DNA of 64,000 nucleotides from Leucobacter muris (lineage in GTDB: Bacteria; Actinomycetota; Actinomycetes; Actinomycetales; Microbacteriaceae). Below the pieces are notes generated by a model. The model was not told the origin of the DNA. It saw only the letters and a list, made by a program, of their open reading frames with translations, and ran no database searches. Below, one piece after another: positions 34,524 to 42,933 of this stretch. The position numbers and the translations under genes are program-made. The stretch lies in NCBI RefSeq assembly GCF_004028235.1, contig NZ_CP035037.1, forward strand, positions 1,984,001 through 2,048,000, read 5' to 3'. Every line of letters starts with the position of its first letter. The stretch's first letter is position 1.

Positions 34524-35584
34524 AGCCCCGGGTGCTCGTGGCGAGGCTCGACAGTCTCGGCGACGTGCTGCTCGCGGGCCCGGCCGTGCGGGCCGTCGCC
34601 GAGCGGGCCCAGGTGGTGATGCTCTGCGGCCCGCGCGGCGCCGCCGCCGCGCACCTGCTGCCGGGCGTCTCGGAGGTGATCGTCTGGGACGCCCCGTGGA
34701 TCTCGGACCCCGCCCCGCCCGCCGACGCCGATCACCTCGACTCGCTCGTGGGGCGGCTGCGGGCGGCGCGCCTCTCGGAGGCGGTGATCGTCACCTCGTT
34801 CCACCAGTCCCCGCTGCCCCTTGCGATGCTGCTGCGCGTCGCGGGCGTCCCCCGCATCTCAGGCGCATCGGTGGACTACCCGGGCTCGCTGCTCGACGTG
34901 CGGCTGCGCCCGGGCGAGGATCTGCCCGAGGACATCCCGGAGCCCGAACGGGCCCTCGCGATCGCGGACGCCGCGGGATTCCCGTGCCGGGACGACGGGC
35001 GGCTGCGGATCCGACCGGTGCCCGAGGCCTCCGCGCTCACCGGATCCGCTCCCTACATCGTGCTGCACCCGGGCGCCGCGGTGCCGGCCAGGCAGTGGCC
35101 CGTCACAGGCTTCGCCGGGGCGGCCCGGCTGCTCACCGAGCAGGGGCGCCGAGTGGTGGTGACGGGCGGCAGCGACGAACGCCTGCTCACCCGCGCGGTG
35201 GTGCGGGAGGCGCCCGGTGCGGTGGACCTCGCGGGGGCGTGCACACTGCCGCAACTCGCCGGGGTGCTCGCCGGGGCGAGCGTGGTGATCGTGGGGAACA
35301 CCGGGCCCGCGCACCTCGCCGCGGCGGTCGGAACGCCCATCGTGAGCCTATTCTCGCCCCTCGTGCCGGCCGAGCGCTGGCGCCCCTACGGCGTGCCGCA
35401 GCGATTGCTGGGCGACCAGACGGCGCCCTGCCGCGGCAGCCGGGCCCGTGTCTGCCCCGTGCCGGGGCACCCGTGCCTCGCCGGGGTGAGCGCGCAGGCC
35501 GTGGTGGCGGCGGCGCTCGACCTCGAGGCGGCGCGGGGCGGCGAGACGATCGCATCGAGCCCGACGAAAGGAGCACTGCGATGA
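34520..35584 (+). CDS. Glycosyltransferase family 9 (heptosyltransferase-like)
   Basis: 354 residues. VARLDSLGDVLLAGPAVRAVAE at the N-terminus and the donor-binding half with LHPGAAVPARQWPVTGFAGAA, VTGGSDERLLT and VGNTGPAHLAAAVGTPIVSLFSP are GT9 signatures. In Gram-negatives such enzymes move ADP-heptose onto LPS core; here the acceptor is unknown. Two Cys pairs near the C-terminus (APCRGSRARVCPVPGHPCLAG) may bind metal. ATGA overlap with gmhB and with the next gene. Confidence 0.9.
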   Translation: MKPRVLVARLDSLGDVLLAGPAVRAVAERAQVVMLCGPRGAAAAHLLPGVSEVIVWDAPWISDPAPPADADHLDSLVGRLRAARLSEAVIVTSFHQSPLPLAMLLRVAGVPRISGASVDYPGSLLDVRLRPGEDLPEDIPEPERALAIADAAGFPCRDDGRLRIRPVPEASALTGSAPYIVLHPGAAVPARQWPVTGFAGAARLLTEQGRRVVVTGGSDERLLTRAVVREAPGAVDLAGACTLPQLAGVLAGASVVIVGNTGPAHLAAAVGTPIVSLFSPLVPAERWRPYGVPQRLLGDQTAPCRGSRARVCPVPGHPCLAGVSAQAVVAAALDLEAARGGETIASSPTKGALR

Positions 35585-36627
35585 GAATCCTGGTGTGGCA
35601 CGTGCACGGCGGATGGATGGACGGCTTCCTGCGAGGCCGGCACGAGTACCTGATCCCCGCGGAGCCGCAGACGACGCTTCCGGAGCTGCCGCAGGGGGCG
35701 CGCCCGGTCGATCCGGCCTCGCTGCGCGACGAGGAGGTCGACGTCGTCGTGCTGCAGCGCACCGAGGAGCTCGAGCTCGTCGAGCGCCTGCTCGGCCGGC
35801 GGCCCGGGCGCGACGTGCCCGCCGTGTTCGTCGAGCACAACACCCCCAAGCGCCTGCCCGTGACCGAGCGCCATCCGCTCGCCGAACAGCGCGAGATCCC
35901 GGTCGCTCACGTGACCCACTTCAACCGCCTCGCCTGGGACTGCGGGGAGGCGCCCACGGTGGTGATCGAGCACGGGGTGCCGGATCCTGGTCCCCTCTAC
36001 GTCGGGGATCTGCCGACGCTCGGGGTCGTCATCAACGAGCCGGTGCGACGTGGACGGGTGACCGGCACCGATCTACTGCCGACGTTCGCGCGGGCCGCGA
36101 CCCTCGACTGCTTCGGGATCGACGTCGACCTGCTGCCCGAGGCCCTCGGCCTGGGCGACCGTCTGCAGGCCGTGGGCGATCTCCCCACGGCGCAGCTGCA
36201 CGCCGAGCTCGCGCGACGACGCGCCTATCTGCACCCGCTGCGCTGGACCTCACTGGGCCTGTCGCTGCTCGAGGCCATGCACCTCGGCATGCCGGTGCTC
36301 GCGCTTGCAACGACCGAGGCACCGCGCGCCGTGCCCCCCCCCCCCGACGCGGGCGCCGTCTCGGCCGACCCGACAGAGCTGGCCGCCGCGGCCGGGCGCC
36401 TGATCGAGGATCCCGACGAGGCTCGCCAACGCGGGCGCGCGGCCCGCGCGTTCGCCCTCGAGCATTACGGCCTCGAGCGGTTCCTGCACGACTGGGACAC
36501 TCTGCTCGCCGATCAGGTCGAGACCCGCGCAGCTCGCCGCGTCCGCACCCCGGCGGACACCGCGCACCGATCCCCCGACCCCGCGAACCCCGCGGCGCCC
36601 GGGCTTATGAAAGGAGCACTCCGATGA
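35581..36627 (+). CDS. Glycosyltransferase (GT1/GT4-like, actinobacterial heptose-cluster type)
   Basis: 348 residues. MRILVWHVHGGWMDGFLRGRHEYL is typical of the actinobacterial enzymes in these clusters; VFVEHNTPKRLP near residue 80, ARRRAYLHPLRWTSLGLSLLEAMHLGMPVLALATTEAP is the nucleotide-sugar half with Glu motif. The coding frame contains a C12 run at 36334-36345 giving four prolines (AVPPPPDAGAV) where such proteins usually have fewer. AAAGGAG precedes the ATG. Overlaps both neighbours by ATGA. Sugar donor and acceptor unknown. Confidence 0.85.
   Translation: MRILVWHVHGGWMDGFLRGRHEYLIPAEPQTTLPELPQGARPVDPASLRDEEVDVVVLQRTEELELVERLLGRRPGRDVPAVFVEHNTPKRLPVTERHPLAEQREIPVAHVTHFNRLAWDCGEAPTVVIEHGVPDPGPLYVGDLPTLGVVINEPVRRGRVTGTDLLPTFARAATLDCFGIDVDLLPEALGLGDRLQAVGDLPTAQLHAELARRRAYLHPLRWTSLGLSLLEAMHLGMPVLALATTEAPRAVPPPPDAGAVSADPTELAAAAGRLIEDPDEARQRGRAARAFALEHYGLERFLHDWDTLLADQVETRAARRVRTPADTAHRSPDPANPAAPGLMKGALR
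36334..36345. repeat. C12 homopolymer inside a glycosyltransferase gene
   Basis: Twelve cytosines near codon 252-255. A slip of one base would terminate or alter the protein after residue 255. One of two such 12-base runs, 332 bp apart, the longest homopolymers I found in the window. Confidence 0.9.
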
Positions 36628-37877
36628 GAATCTCCATGGTCTCCGAACACGCCAGCCCCCTCGCGCCCCCCCCCCCCGGGAGCGTCGACTCGGGCGGGCA
36701 GAACGTGCACGTGGCGGCGCTCTCGCGCGCCCTCGCCGATCTCGGGCACACGGTCACCGTCTACACGCGCCGCGACGACGCGGCGCTCCCCACGAGGGTG
36801 GCGCTGTGCAAGGGCGTCGACGTGGTGCACCTCACCGCCGGCCCGCCGCGCAGGATCCCGAAGGACGAGCTGCTGCCCTACATGGGCGTGCTCGCCGAGG
36901 AGCTCGCCGCCTCGTGGCGCTACGATCCGCCGGACGTGGTGCACAGTCACTTCTGGATGTCGGGCATCGCCGCGCTCGAGGGGGCGCGGCTGCTGCCCGA
37001 GCACCAGCGCCCCGCGGTCGCACACACCTTCCACGCTCTCGGCGCCGTCAAGCGCCGCCACCAGGGGGCGTCCGACACGAGCCCCGCGGAGCGGGCCGAT
37101 CTCGAACCCCGCGTGGGCCAGCAGGCCGACGCGGTCATCGCGACCTGCGACGACGAGGTCGACGAGTTGCGCGCCCTGGGCGTGCCCTCGCACCGCATCG
37201 AGATCGCCCCGTGCGGGGTCGACCCGGACGAGTTCGACACGGTGGGCACCGCCGAGCGGCGCGGCTCGCGGCACCGCCTGCTGAGCGTGGGCCGCATCGT
37301 GCCGCGCAAGGGCATGGATCTCGCGATCCGCGCGCTGCCGCTGCTGCGCGAGCTGGGCTTCGACGACGTCGAGCTCGAGATCGTGGGATCGGGCGACGTG
37401 GTCGACGGCCGCGACGCGGAGGTCGACCGGCTGGGCGAGCTCGCCCGGGAGCTCGGGGTCGCCGACCGGGTGCACCTGCGCGGCCAGGTGGGCCGGGACC
37501 GGATGCCGGCCCTGCTGCGTTCGGCCGACGCCGTGATCTGCACGCCCTGGTACGAGCCGTTCGGCATCGTGCCGCTCGAGAGCATGGCGTGCGGCACCCC
37601 CGTCATCGCGGCCGAGGTCGGCGGGCTGCGCGACAGCGTGATCGACGGGATCACCGGCCTGCACGTGCCACCGCACGACGCCCTCGCCATCGCCGAGGCG
37701 GCCGCCCGGATGCTCGGCGACGAGCCCTTCCGACGCGCGCTCGGCACGGCGGGCCGCGGGCGCGTCGAGGCCCGCTACACCTGGGCGGGAGTCGCCCGGC
37801 AGACGGAAAGCATCTACCAGCGGCTGCTCGCGCGCGAGCGTCAGCAGCCCGGACAGCTCTTGGAGATGGCGCAATGA
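36624..37877 (+). CDS. Glycosyltransferase family 4
   Basis: 417 residues, GT-B fold like sucrose-phosphate/MshA-type enzymes. SGGQNVHVAALSRALADLGHTVTVYTR near residue 24, VVHSHFWMSG near residue 109, VGRIVPRKGMDLAIRALPLL opening the second domain, and the E-x7-E motif EPFGIVPLESMACGTPVIAAEVGG. A C12 run at codons 15-18 encodes PPPP in SPLAPPPPGSVDSGG, a place where family members usually read PLA.PGG. Preceded by the same AAAGGAGCACT module as the gene before. Overlaps GmhA by ATGA. Confidence 0.9.
   Translation: MRISMVSEHASPLAPPPPGSVDSGGQNVHVAALSRALADLGHTVTVYTRRDDAALPTRVALCKGVDVVHLTAGPPRRIPKDELLPYMGVLAEELAASWRYDPPDVVHSHFWMSGIAALEGARLLPEHQRPAVAHTFHALGAVKRRHQGASDTSPAERADLEPRVGQQADAVIATCDDEVDELRALGVPSHRIEIAPCGVDPDEFDTVGTAERRGSRHRLLSVGRIVPRKGMDLAIRALPLLRELGFDDVELEIVGSGDVVDGRDAEVDRLGELARELGVADRVHLRGQVGRDRMPALLRSADAVICTPWYEPFGIVPLESMACGTPVIAAEVGGLRDSVIDGITGLHVPPHDALAIAEAAARMLGDEPFRRALGTAGRGRVEARYTWAGVARQTESIYQRLLARERQQPGQLLEMAQ
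36666..36677. repeat. C12 homopolymer just after the start of the GT4 gene
   Basis: Twelve cytosines at codons 15-18. A slip of one base would put nearly the whole protein out of frame, so it would be an effective on/off switch. Confidence 0.9.
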
Positions 37878-38512
37878 CGATCACCCACACCACCGCCCCA
37901 TTCCGCTCCCGTCGGCGCGACGCCGTCGACGGCAACCGGGTCGCTGCTCACTTCGAAGACCTGCGAGACGCACTCACGTGCGCCTCGCGTCACGCCGAGC
38001 ACCTCGAGGCGTGGGGCGTCGAACTCGCGGCCCGCCTGCGCTCGGGATCGCGACTGCTCGTCGCCGGCAACGGCGGTTCGGCCGCCGAGGCGCAGCACCT
38101 CGCCGCCGAACTCGTCGGCAGGTACCGCGGCGACCGCGACGCCTACTCGGCGATCGCGCTCTCGGCCGAGACCTCGAGTCTCACCGCGATCGGCAACGAC
38201 TACGGCTTCGCCGAGGTGTTCGCTCGGCAGGTTCGCGCCCACGCCCGCGTGGGCGACATCGTGCTGCTGATCTCGACGAGCGGCGCGAGCCGCAACCTCA
38301 TCGAGGCCGCACGCGCCGCCCGCAACGTGGGGGCCGTGACCTGGGCGCTCACCGGAGAGGGGCCGAACCCGCTCACCACGGTGTGCGATGACGCCGTCTG
38401 CATCGACGGCGCCGCCCCGCACGTGCAGGAGTGCCAGCTGGCGGCGATCCACGCGGTCTGCGAGGTCTTCGACTCCCAGGTGACCGACGCGTCGGCCGGG
38501 GGTGCGACATGA
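37874..38512 (+). CDS. gmhA: D-sedoheptulose 7-phosphate isomerase
   Basis: 212 residues, SIS domain. LLVAGNGGSAAEAQHLAAELVGRY is the substrate-binding start, SAETSSLTAIGNDYGFAEVFARQV holds catalytic Glu/Asp positions, and LISTSGASRNLIEAA is the phosphate loop; EVFxxQV and CxLAAIHAVCEVF close the site (QECQLAAIHAV). It converts sedoheptulose 7-phosphate to D-glycero-manno-heptose 7-phosphate. ATGA overlaps on both sides. Confidence 0.93.
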   Translation: MTITHTTAPFRSRRRDAVDGNRVAAHFEDLRDALTCASRHAEHLEAWGVELAARLRSGSRLLVAGNGGSAAEAQHLAAELVGRYRGDRDAYSAIALSAETSSLTAIGNDYGFAEVFARQVRAHARVGDIVLLISTSGASRNLIEAARAARNVGAVTWALTGEGPNPLTTVCDDAVCIDGAAPHVQECQLAAIHAVCEVFDSQVTDASAGGAT

Positions 38513-39870
38513 GGATCACGGTGGTCGGGGACACCCTGCTCGACGAGGACGTCGAGGGCACGATCGAGCGGCTCTGCCCCGACGCGCCCGTGCCCGTGGT
38601 CGACGTGTCGGCGCACCGGTTCCGCGCGGGCGGGGCGGGACTCGTCGCGGCCATGCTGCACCACGACGGTCACGAGGTCGAGCTGGTGACCGCGCTCGGC
38701 GACGACGAGGCGGCGCGGCGCATCCGCGAGCGACTGCCCGGCGTCTCGATCATCGCGTGCGATTCGGCGGCCCCCACCCCGGTGAAGCGACGCGTGCGCA
38801 CGGCCGATCAGGCGGTGTGCCGCATCGACGAGGGATGCGGACCGCCGCCTGTGCCGCGCGTGGACGATCTCGCACTCGCCGCGGTCTCGCGGGCGGAGGC
38901 GATCGTCGTCTCCGACTACGGGCGGCGCCTCACCGAGCATCCCGAGCTGCGCGCGGCCCTGCAGCGGCGCGCTCTGCGGGTGCCGCTCGTGTGGGATCCG
39001 CACCCGCGCGGCACGGAGCCCGTCTCGGCCGCGCGGCTCGTCACCCCGAACATCGACGAGGCAGCCGCGGCGGCGGGCACGGGGCGCGGGGCCGCGCACG
39101 CGTCGGAGGCCGCCGAGCGGCTGCGCGAGCGCTACGGCTGCGCGGCGGTGCTCGTGACGCTCGGCGAACTCGGCGCGCTGCTGCACGAGGGCGAACGAGC
39201 GCCTGTCGAGATCACGACCGACCCCGTCGAGGCGGCCGATCCGTGCGGCGCCGGCGACCGGCTCATCTCGGCCGCGGCGGCCGCGCTCGGGCGCGGCGCC
39301 GGTCTCGAGGAGGCCGCCCGCGAGGCCGTCGCGTCGGCGCGGGCCTATCTCGCCGCGGGAGGCGTCGCCTCGCTGCCCGAGCCGGAGACGATCGAAGCGC
39401 CCGCCGGCGCGCCGACAGACGACCCGATCGCCCTCGCCCGCTCGGTGCACGAGCGCGGCGGCACCGTCGTCGCGGCCGGCGGCTGCTTCGATCTGCTGCA
39501 CGCCGGGCACGTGCGCACCCTCGCGGCCGCGCGAGACATGGGCGACTGCCTCGTCGTCTGCCTGAACTCGGATGACTCGGTGAGGCGGTTGAAAGGGCCC
39601 GAGCGCCCGATCATCCGCGAGCACGACCGGGTCGAGATGCTGCTGGCGCTGAACTGCGTCGACGCGGTGCTCGTGTTCGACGAGGACGGTCCCGAGCGAG
39701 CACTCGAGCGGCTGCGCCCGCACGTCTGGGTGAAAGGAGGCGACTACACGGTCGAGGCGCTCCCCGAGACGCCGCTGCTGCGCAGCTGGGGCGGCACCAC
39801 CGTCACCGTGCCCTACCACCTCGGCAGATCCACGACCCGGCTCGCGACCGCGCTCGCCCGCGTGGGCTGA
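38509..39870 (+). CDS. hldE: Bifunctional heptose kinase / heptose 1-phosphate adenylyltransferase
   Basis: 453 residues. N-terminal PfkB kinase (about 1-305): VVGDTLLDEDVEG, GGAGLVAAML, and active-site DPCGAGDRLISA. C-terminal cytidylyltransferase-like domain (about 315-453): GGCFDLLHAGHVRTLAAARDMGD with the HxGH nucleotide motif, and VKGGDYTVEALPE. It phosphorylates heptose 7-phosphate at C1 and then activates heptose 1-phosphate with ATP. Same domain order as E. coli HldE. Starts at ATG 38509, ATGA overlap with gmhA. Confidence 0.93.
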   Translation: MRITVVGDTLLDEDVEGTIERLCPDAPVPVVDVSAHRFRAGGAGLVAAMLHHDGHEVELVTALGDDEAARRIRERLPGVSIIACDSAAPTPVKRRVRTADQAVCRIDEGCGPPPVPRVDDLALAAVSRAEAIVVSDYGRRLTEHPELRAALQRRALRVPLVWDPHPRGTEPVSAARLVTPNIDEAAAAAGTGRGAAHASEAAERLRERYGCAAVLVTLGELGALLHEGERAPVEITTDPVEAADPCGAGDRLISAAAAALGRGAGLEEAAREAVASARAYLAAGGVASLPEPETIEAPAGAPTDDPIALARSVHERGGTVVAAGGCFDLLHAGHVRTLAAARDMGDCLVVCLNSDDSVRRLKGPERPIIREHDRVEMLLALNCVDAVLVFDEDGPERALERLRPHVWVKGGDYTVEALPETPLLRSWGGTTVTVPYHLGRSTTRLATALARVG

Positions 39871-39908
39871 GTCGCCCCGCCCATCCGACATCGACGAACG
39901 GAGATCCC

Positions 39909-40619
39909 ATGCGCACCACACTCTTCCCCCGCCACCTCGGCCGCGTGATCGTGACGGGAGGCGCCTCCGGCCTCGGAGCCGCTGTCGCCGAGGCCGTCGC
40001 CGAGGGCGGGGGCAGCCCCGGCGTGATCGACCTCGATGTATCGTCGGTTCCCGATCGCTTCGCCGCGCGAGCGGCCGACGTCTCGGACCGCCCCGCGCTC
40101 GAGCGGGCGGTCGAGGAGCTCGCCGACGAACTCGGCGGGATCGACGCGATCGTCACGGCGGCGGGCATCGATCGGTGCGGACGGCTCGACGACGTGGCCG
40201 CCGACGAGTGGGAGCGCGTGATCGGCGTCAACCTGCTCGGCACGGTGTCGGCCGTGCGGGCCGCGCTGCCCCACATCACCCGGGCGCACGGCCGCGTGAT
40301 CACCGTGGCATCGTCGCTCGCGCTGCGCGCGCTGCCCGACGCCACCGCATACTGCGCCTCCAAGTTCGGGGTGCTCGGCTTCTCCCGGGCACTCGCGGCC
40401 GAGACGCGGGGGCGCCTCGGCGTCACGACCCTCATCCCGGCGGGCATGCGCACGGGGTTCTTCGACGACCGGCCCGAGCAGTACCGCCCCGCTCCGGATG
40501 CGCAGCTCGTCGACCCCTCGGACGTGGCGCGGGCGGTGGTCTTCGCCCTGCAGCAGCCTCCGCACTGCGAGGTGCGAGAACTCGTGATCTGCCCGGAGGA
40601 GGAACCGTCGTGGCCGTGA
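39909..40619 (+). CDS. SDR family oxidoreductase
   Basis: 236 residues, classical short-chain dehydrogenase: TGGASGLGAAVAEAV cofactor loop, AAGIDR, VASSLALRAL with catalytic Ser, and YCASK active site. It is not an HldD-type epimerase, which is a longer extended SDR. It may modify the sugar product by oxidation or reduction (inference from position). 38 bp after hldE. Confidence 0.88.
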   Translation: MRTTLFPRHLGRVIVTGGASGLGAAVAEAVAEGGGSPGVIDLDVSSVPDRFAARAADVSDRPALERAVEELADELGGIDAIVTAAGIDRCGRLDDVAADEWERVIGVNLLGTVSAVRAALPHITRAHGRVITVASSLALRALPDATAYCASKFGVLGFSRALAAETRGRLGVTTLIPAGMRTGFFDDRPEQYRPAPDAQLVDPSDVARAVVFALQQPPHCEVRELVICPEEEPSWP

Positions 40620-40630
40620 TCCTCACGCCG

Positions 40631-41815
40631 TCATCGCCCGGGACCGCGCCGCGCCGCGCCGGGGGCCGGCCCGAGCAGATCGCGCACATCTGCGAGCACC
40701 GCATCGACGGGCACATCGCCCACGAACGAGACGTCGTGCTCGCAGCGCCACTCCGCGACGCGCTCGGGGGTGCAGTCGGCCCCGCAGACCGGGCAGCGGG
40801 TGGTCCAGGAGATCTGCGCCCGGTGGTGCTGCCTGCCGAGCGGCCCCGCGCTCAGCATGTTGCCGCACCAGAAGACGGAGGCGGTGCGCGTGCCGACGGC
40901 CTGCGCCAGGTGCCGCGGACCGCTGTCGTTGCCGACCATCACGTCGGCCGCGCTCAGCAGACCCACGAGCTCGGGCATCGGCAGCCGCCCGGAGGCGTCC
41001 TCGACGAGCCCCGCGACCGAGGCCTCCAGGCCGAGCGCGTCGACGATGTGCCCGCACAGACGGCGTTCGTCGTCGGCGCTGCCGAGCAGCACGACGCGCA
41101 CGCCGTCGCACGCGAGCGCCGCGGCCAGCTCCGCGAAGCTCTCGATCGGCCAGCGGCGACGCGGATCGGTCGCGCCCGGGTGCATCGCGACCAGCGGCCG
41201 GTCGGCCTGGCCCCGGAAGGCGAGGCCCAGCTCGCGCTCGATCTCGGAGACGCCCACCTCGGGCTCGAGCTCGACGGGCGGCGCGCCCACCAGTCCCGCC
41301 ACCTCGAGCCAGCGCATCACCTCGTGCTGAGCGGCGACGTAGTCGATGCCGCGGTCGAGCGGCGCGGCATCGGGGGTACGGGCTCCGATGGTGCAGCGCG
41401 CACCCAGCTCGAGCAGGAACGGGTTCGAGAAGCGCCCGCCGCCGTGCATCTGCGCGGCGAGATCGTACCCCTCCGCCCGCTGCTGCGCCAGGAACGACGC
41501 GATCGCCCGGTCGTCGACGCGTTCATCGGGGTCGGCGCCGACGCCCGGGACACGGGGCAGCTGCACGACCCGGTGGGGCGCGCCCCCGCGTCGCTGCAGC
41601 AGCTCGGCCGCGAGCCGGGTGCCGAGCAGGGTCACCTCTGCGTCGGGGTACGCGACGGCGAGCGCCCTGATCGCGGGCAACGCGAACAGCAGATCGCCGA
41701 GCCCGCCGGCGCGCAGCACCGCGATGCGGCGCACTCCCTCCAGGCGGCTGCCGAGCGGTGCGACCGCCGCCGGCGCCGTGCGGGGCCGCGCCCCCTCGCC
41801 GAGCCTCCAACGCAT
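40631..41815 (-). CDS. Glycosyltransferase family 9 (heptosyltransferase-like)
   Basis: 394 residues. IAVLRAGGLGDLLFALPAIRALAVAYP near residue 30, MHPGATDPRRRWPIESFAELAAAL, VVLLGSADDERR and MVGNDSGPRHLAQAVGTRTASVFW are GT9 signatures. A four-Cys insertion near the C-terminus (TTRCPVCGADCTPERVAEWRCEHD) suggests a zinc knuckle, also seen in weaker form in the GT9 at 34520. Transcribed against the main cluster, with its stop 11 bp from the SDR stop. Divergent from the kinase at 41932. Confidence 0.9.
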   Translation of the reverse strand: MRWRLGEGARPRTAPAAVAPLGSRLEGVRRIAVLRAGGLGDLLFALPAIRALAVAYPDAEVTLLGTRLAAELLQRRGGAPHRVVQLPRVPGVGADPDERVDDRAIASFLAQQRAEGYDLAAQMHGGGRFSNPFLLELGARCTIGARTPDAAPLDRGIDYVAAQHEVMRWLEVAGLVGAPPVELEPEVGVSEIERELGLAFRGQADRPLVAMHPGATDPRRRWPIESFAELAAALACDGVRVVLLGSADDERRLCGHIVDALGLEASVAGLVEDASGRLPMPELVGLLSAADVMVGNDSGPRHLAQAVGTRTASVFWCGNMLSAGPLGRQHHRAQISWTTRCPVCGADCTPERVAEWRCEHDVSFVGDVPVDAVLADVRDLLGPAPGAARRGPGR

Positions 41816-41931
41816 TCCTCTGCCTTCCTCCCCCGGGCGGAGAGCCGCCCCTGCTCCCCCTCATGCCCGCGACAGCCGATGCACAAACAGCGGGTGAGGG
41901 CGTTCGCGCCGACCGAAGGGGGGCGAGCGCC

Positions 41932-42933
41932 GTGACCCCCGAGGAGTGCATCGCCCGGGTGCACGAGGCCGGGCCGCGGGTGACCGTGATCGGCGACTAC
42001 CTGCTCGACGGGTGGTGGAGCGGCAGCGCCGACCGAGTGGCGCGCGAGGCCCCGGCGCCGGTGGTGCACCTGTCGGAGCGCTCCGAGTCGCCGGGCGGTG
42101 CCGCCAACACGGCGCTGAACCTCGCGGCACTCGGAGCCCGGGTGCGCGCGGTGGGCGTGGTCGGCGACGACGACGCGGCCGACGAGCTGCGCGCCCAGCT
42201 GGCCGCCGCCGGGGTCGACGTCTCGGGACTCCGCAGCGTGACCGGAGCGAGCACCACGACCAAGGTGCGCGTCACCGTCGCCGACCACGTGCTGCTGCGC
42301 CTCGACCAGGATCGAGAGGAGGCGTGGCCGATCCACGTGCGCGAGGCGTTCTGCGAGCGCACCGAGGCTGCGATGATCGAGAGCGACGCGCTGCTCGTCT
42401 GCGACTACGGCTCGACGCTGCTCGACGATCTCGTGGTCGAGCGCCTCGCCGCCATGCGCCGCCCGCCCCTCGTGGTGGTCGACGCGCACCGCCCCGGGCG
42501 CTGGAGCGGGCTGAGACCGGACATCGTGACGCCCAACGCCTCCGAGGCCGAGACCCTGCCAGGCGTCTCCCTCGGGTCGGGCGAAGAGCGGGTGGAACGG
42601 GCGATCGCCGCGACCGACCGGCTGCTCGAGGCGACCGGCGCGGCCGCGATCGTGGTGACGCTCGATCGCACCGGCACCGTGCTGCTGCGCAGCGACCGGG
42701 AGCCCGCACGCACGCACGCCGTACCCGCTCCCGAGCGGCACGCATCGGGCGCCGGCGACGTCTTCGCCGCGGCGATCACCACGTCTCGAGCCGCCGGAGC
42801 GCCCATCGAGGACGCCGCGAGATTCGCTCAGGGCGCCGCGAACGTCGCGGTGCGCCGGGCCGGCACCTGCGTGTGCTCGCTCGAGCAGCTCGGAGAGTGG
42901 TTCTCGAGCGAGCGGGAGGCGGCCGGGCCATGA
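41932..42933 (+). CDS. PfkB family carbohydrate kinase (HldA-like)
   Basis: 333 residues from GTG at 41932 (GAAGGGGGGCGAG upstream); a more distal ATG at 41863 is possible. VTVIGDYLLDGWWSG, SPGGAANTALNLAALGA, LVCDYGSTLLDD and SGAGDVFAAAITTSRAAGA match the RfaE/HldA kinase domain. The usual Asp at the start of the second PfkB signature (DxxGAGD) is His here (RHASGAGD), though the GAGD catalytic part is intact. It duplicates the kinase half of HldE and may act on a different heptose isomer. Overlaps the next gene by ATGA. Confidence 0.85.
   Translation: MTPEECIARVHEAGPRVTVIGDYLLDGWWSGSADRVAREAPAPVVHLSERSESPGGAANTALNLAALGARVRAVGVVGDDDAADELRAQLAAAGVDVSGLRSVTGASTTTKVRVTVADHVLLRLDQDREEAWPIHVREAFCERTEAAMIESDALLVCDYGSTLLDDLVVERLAAMRRPPLVVVDAHRPGRWSGLRPDIVTPNASEAETLPGVSLGSGEERVERAIAATDRLLEATGAAAIVVTLDRTGTVLLRSDREPARTHAVPAPERHASGAGDVFAAAITTSRAAGAPIEDAARFAQGAANVAVRRAGTCVCSLEQLGEWFSSEREAAGP

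Noticed and set aside
39909..40619. HldD epimerase for ADP-heptose
   Set aside because: The protein is a 236-residue classical SDR, without the extended C-terminal substrate domain of HldD.
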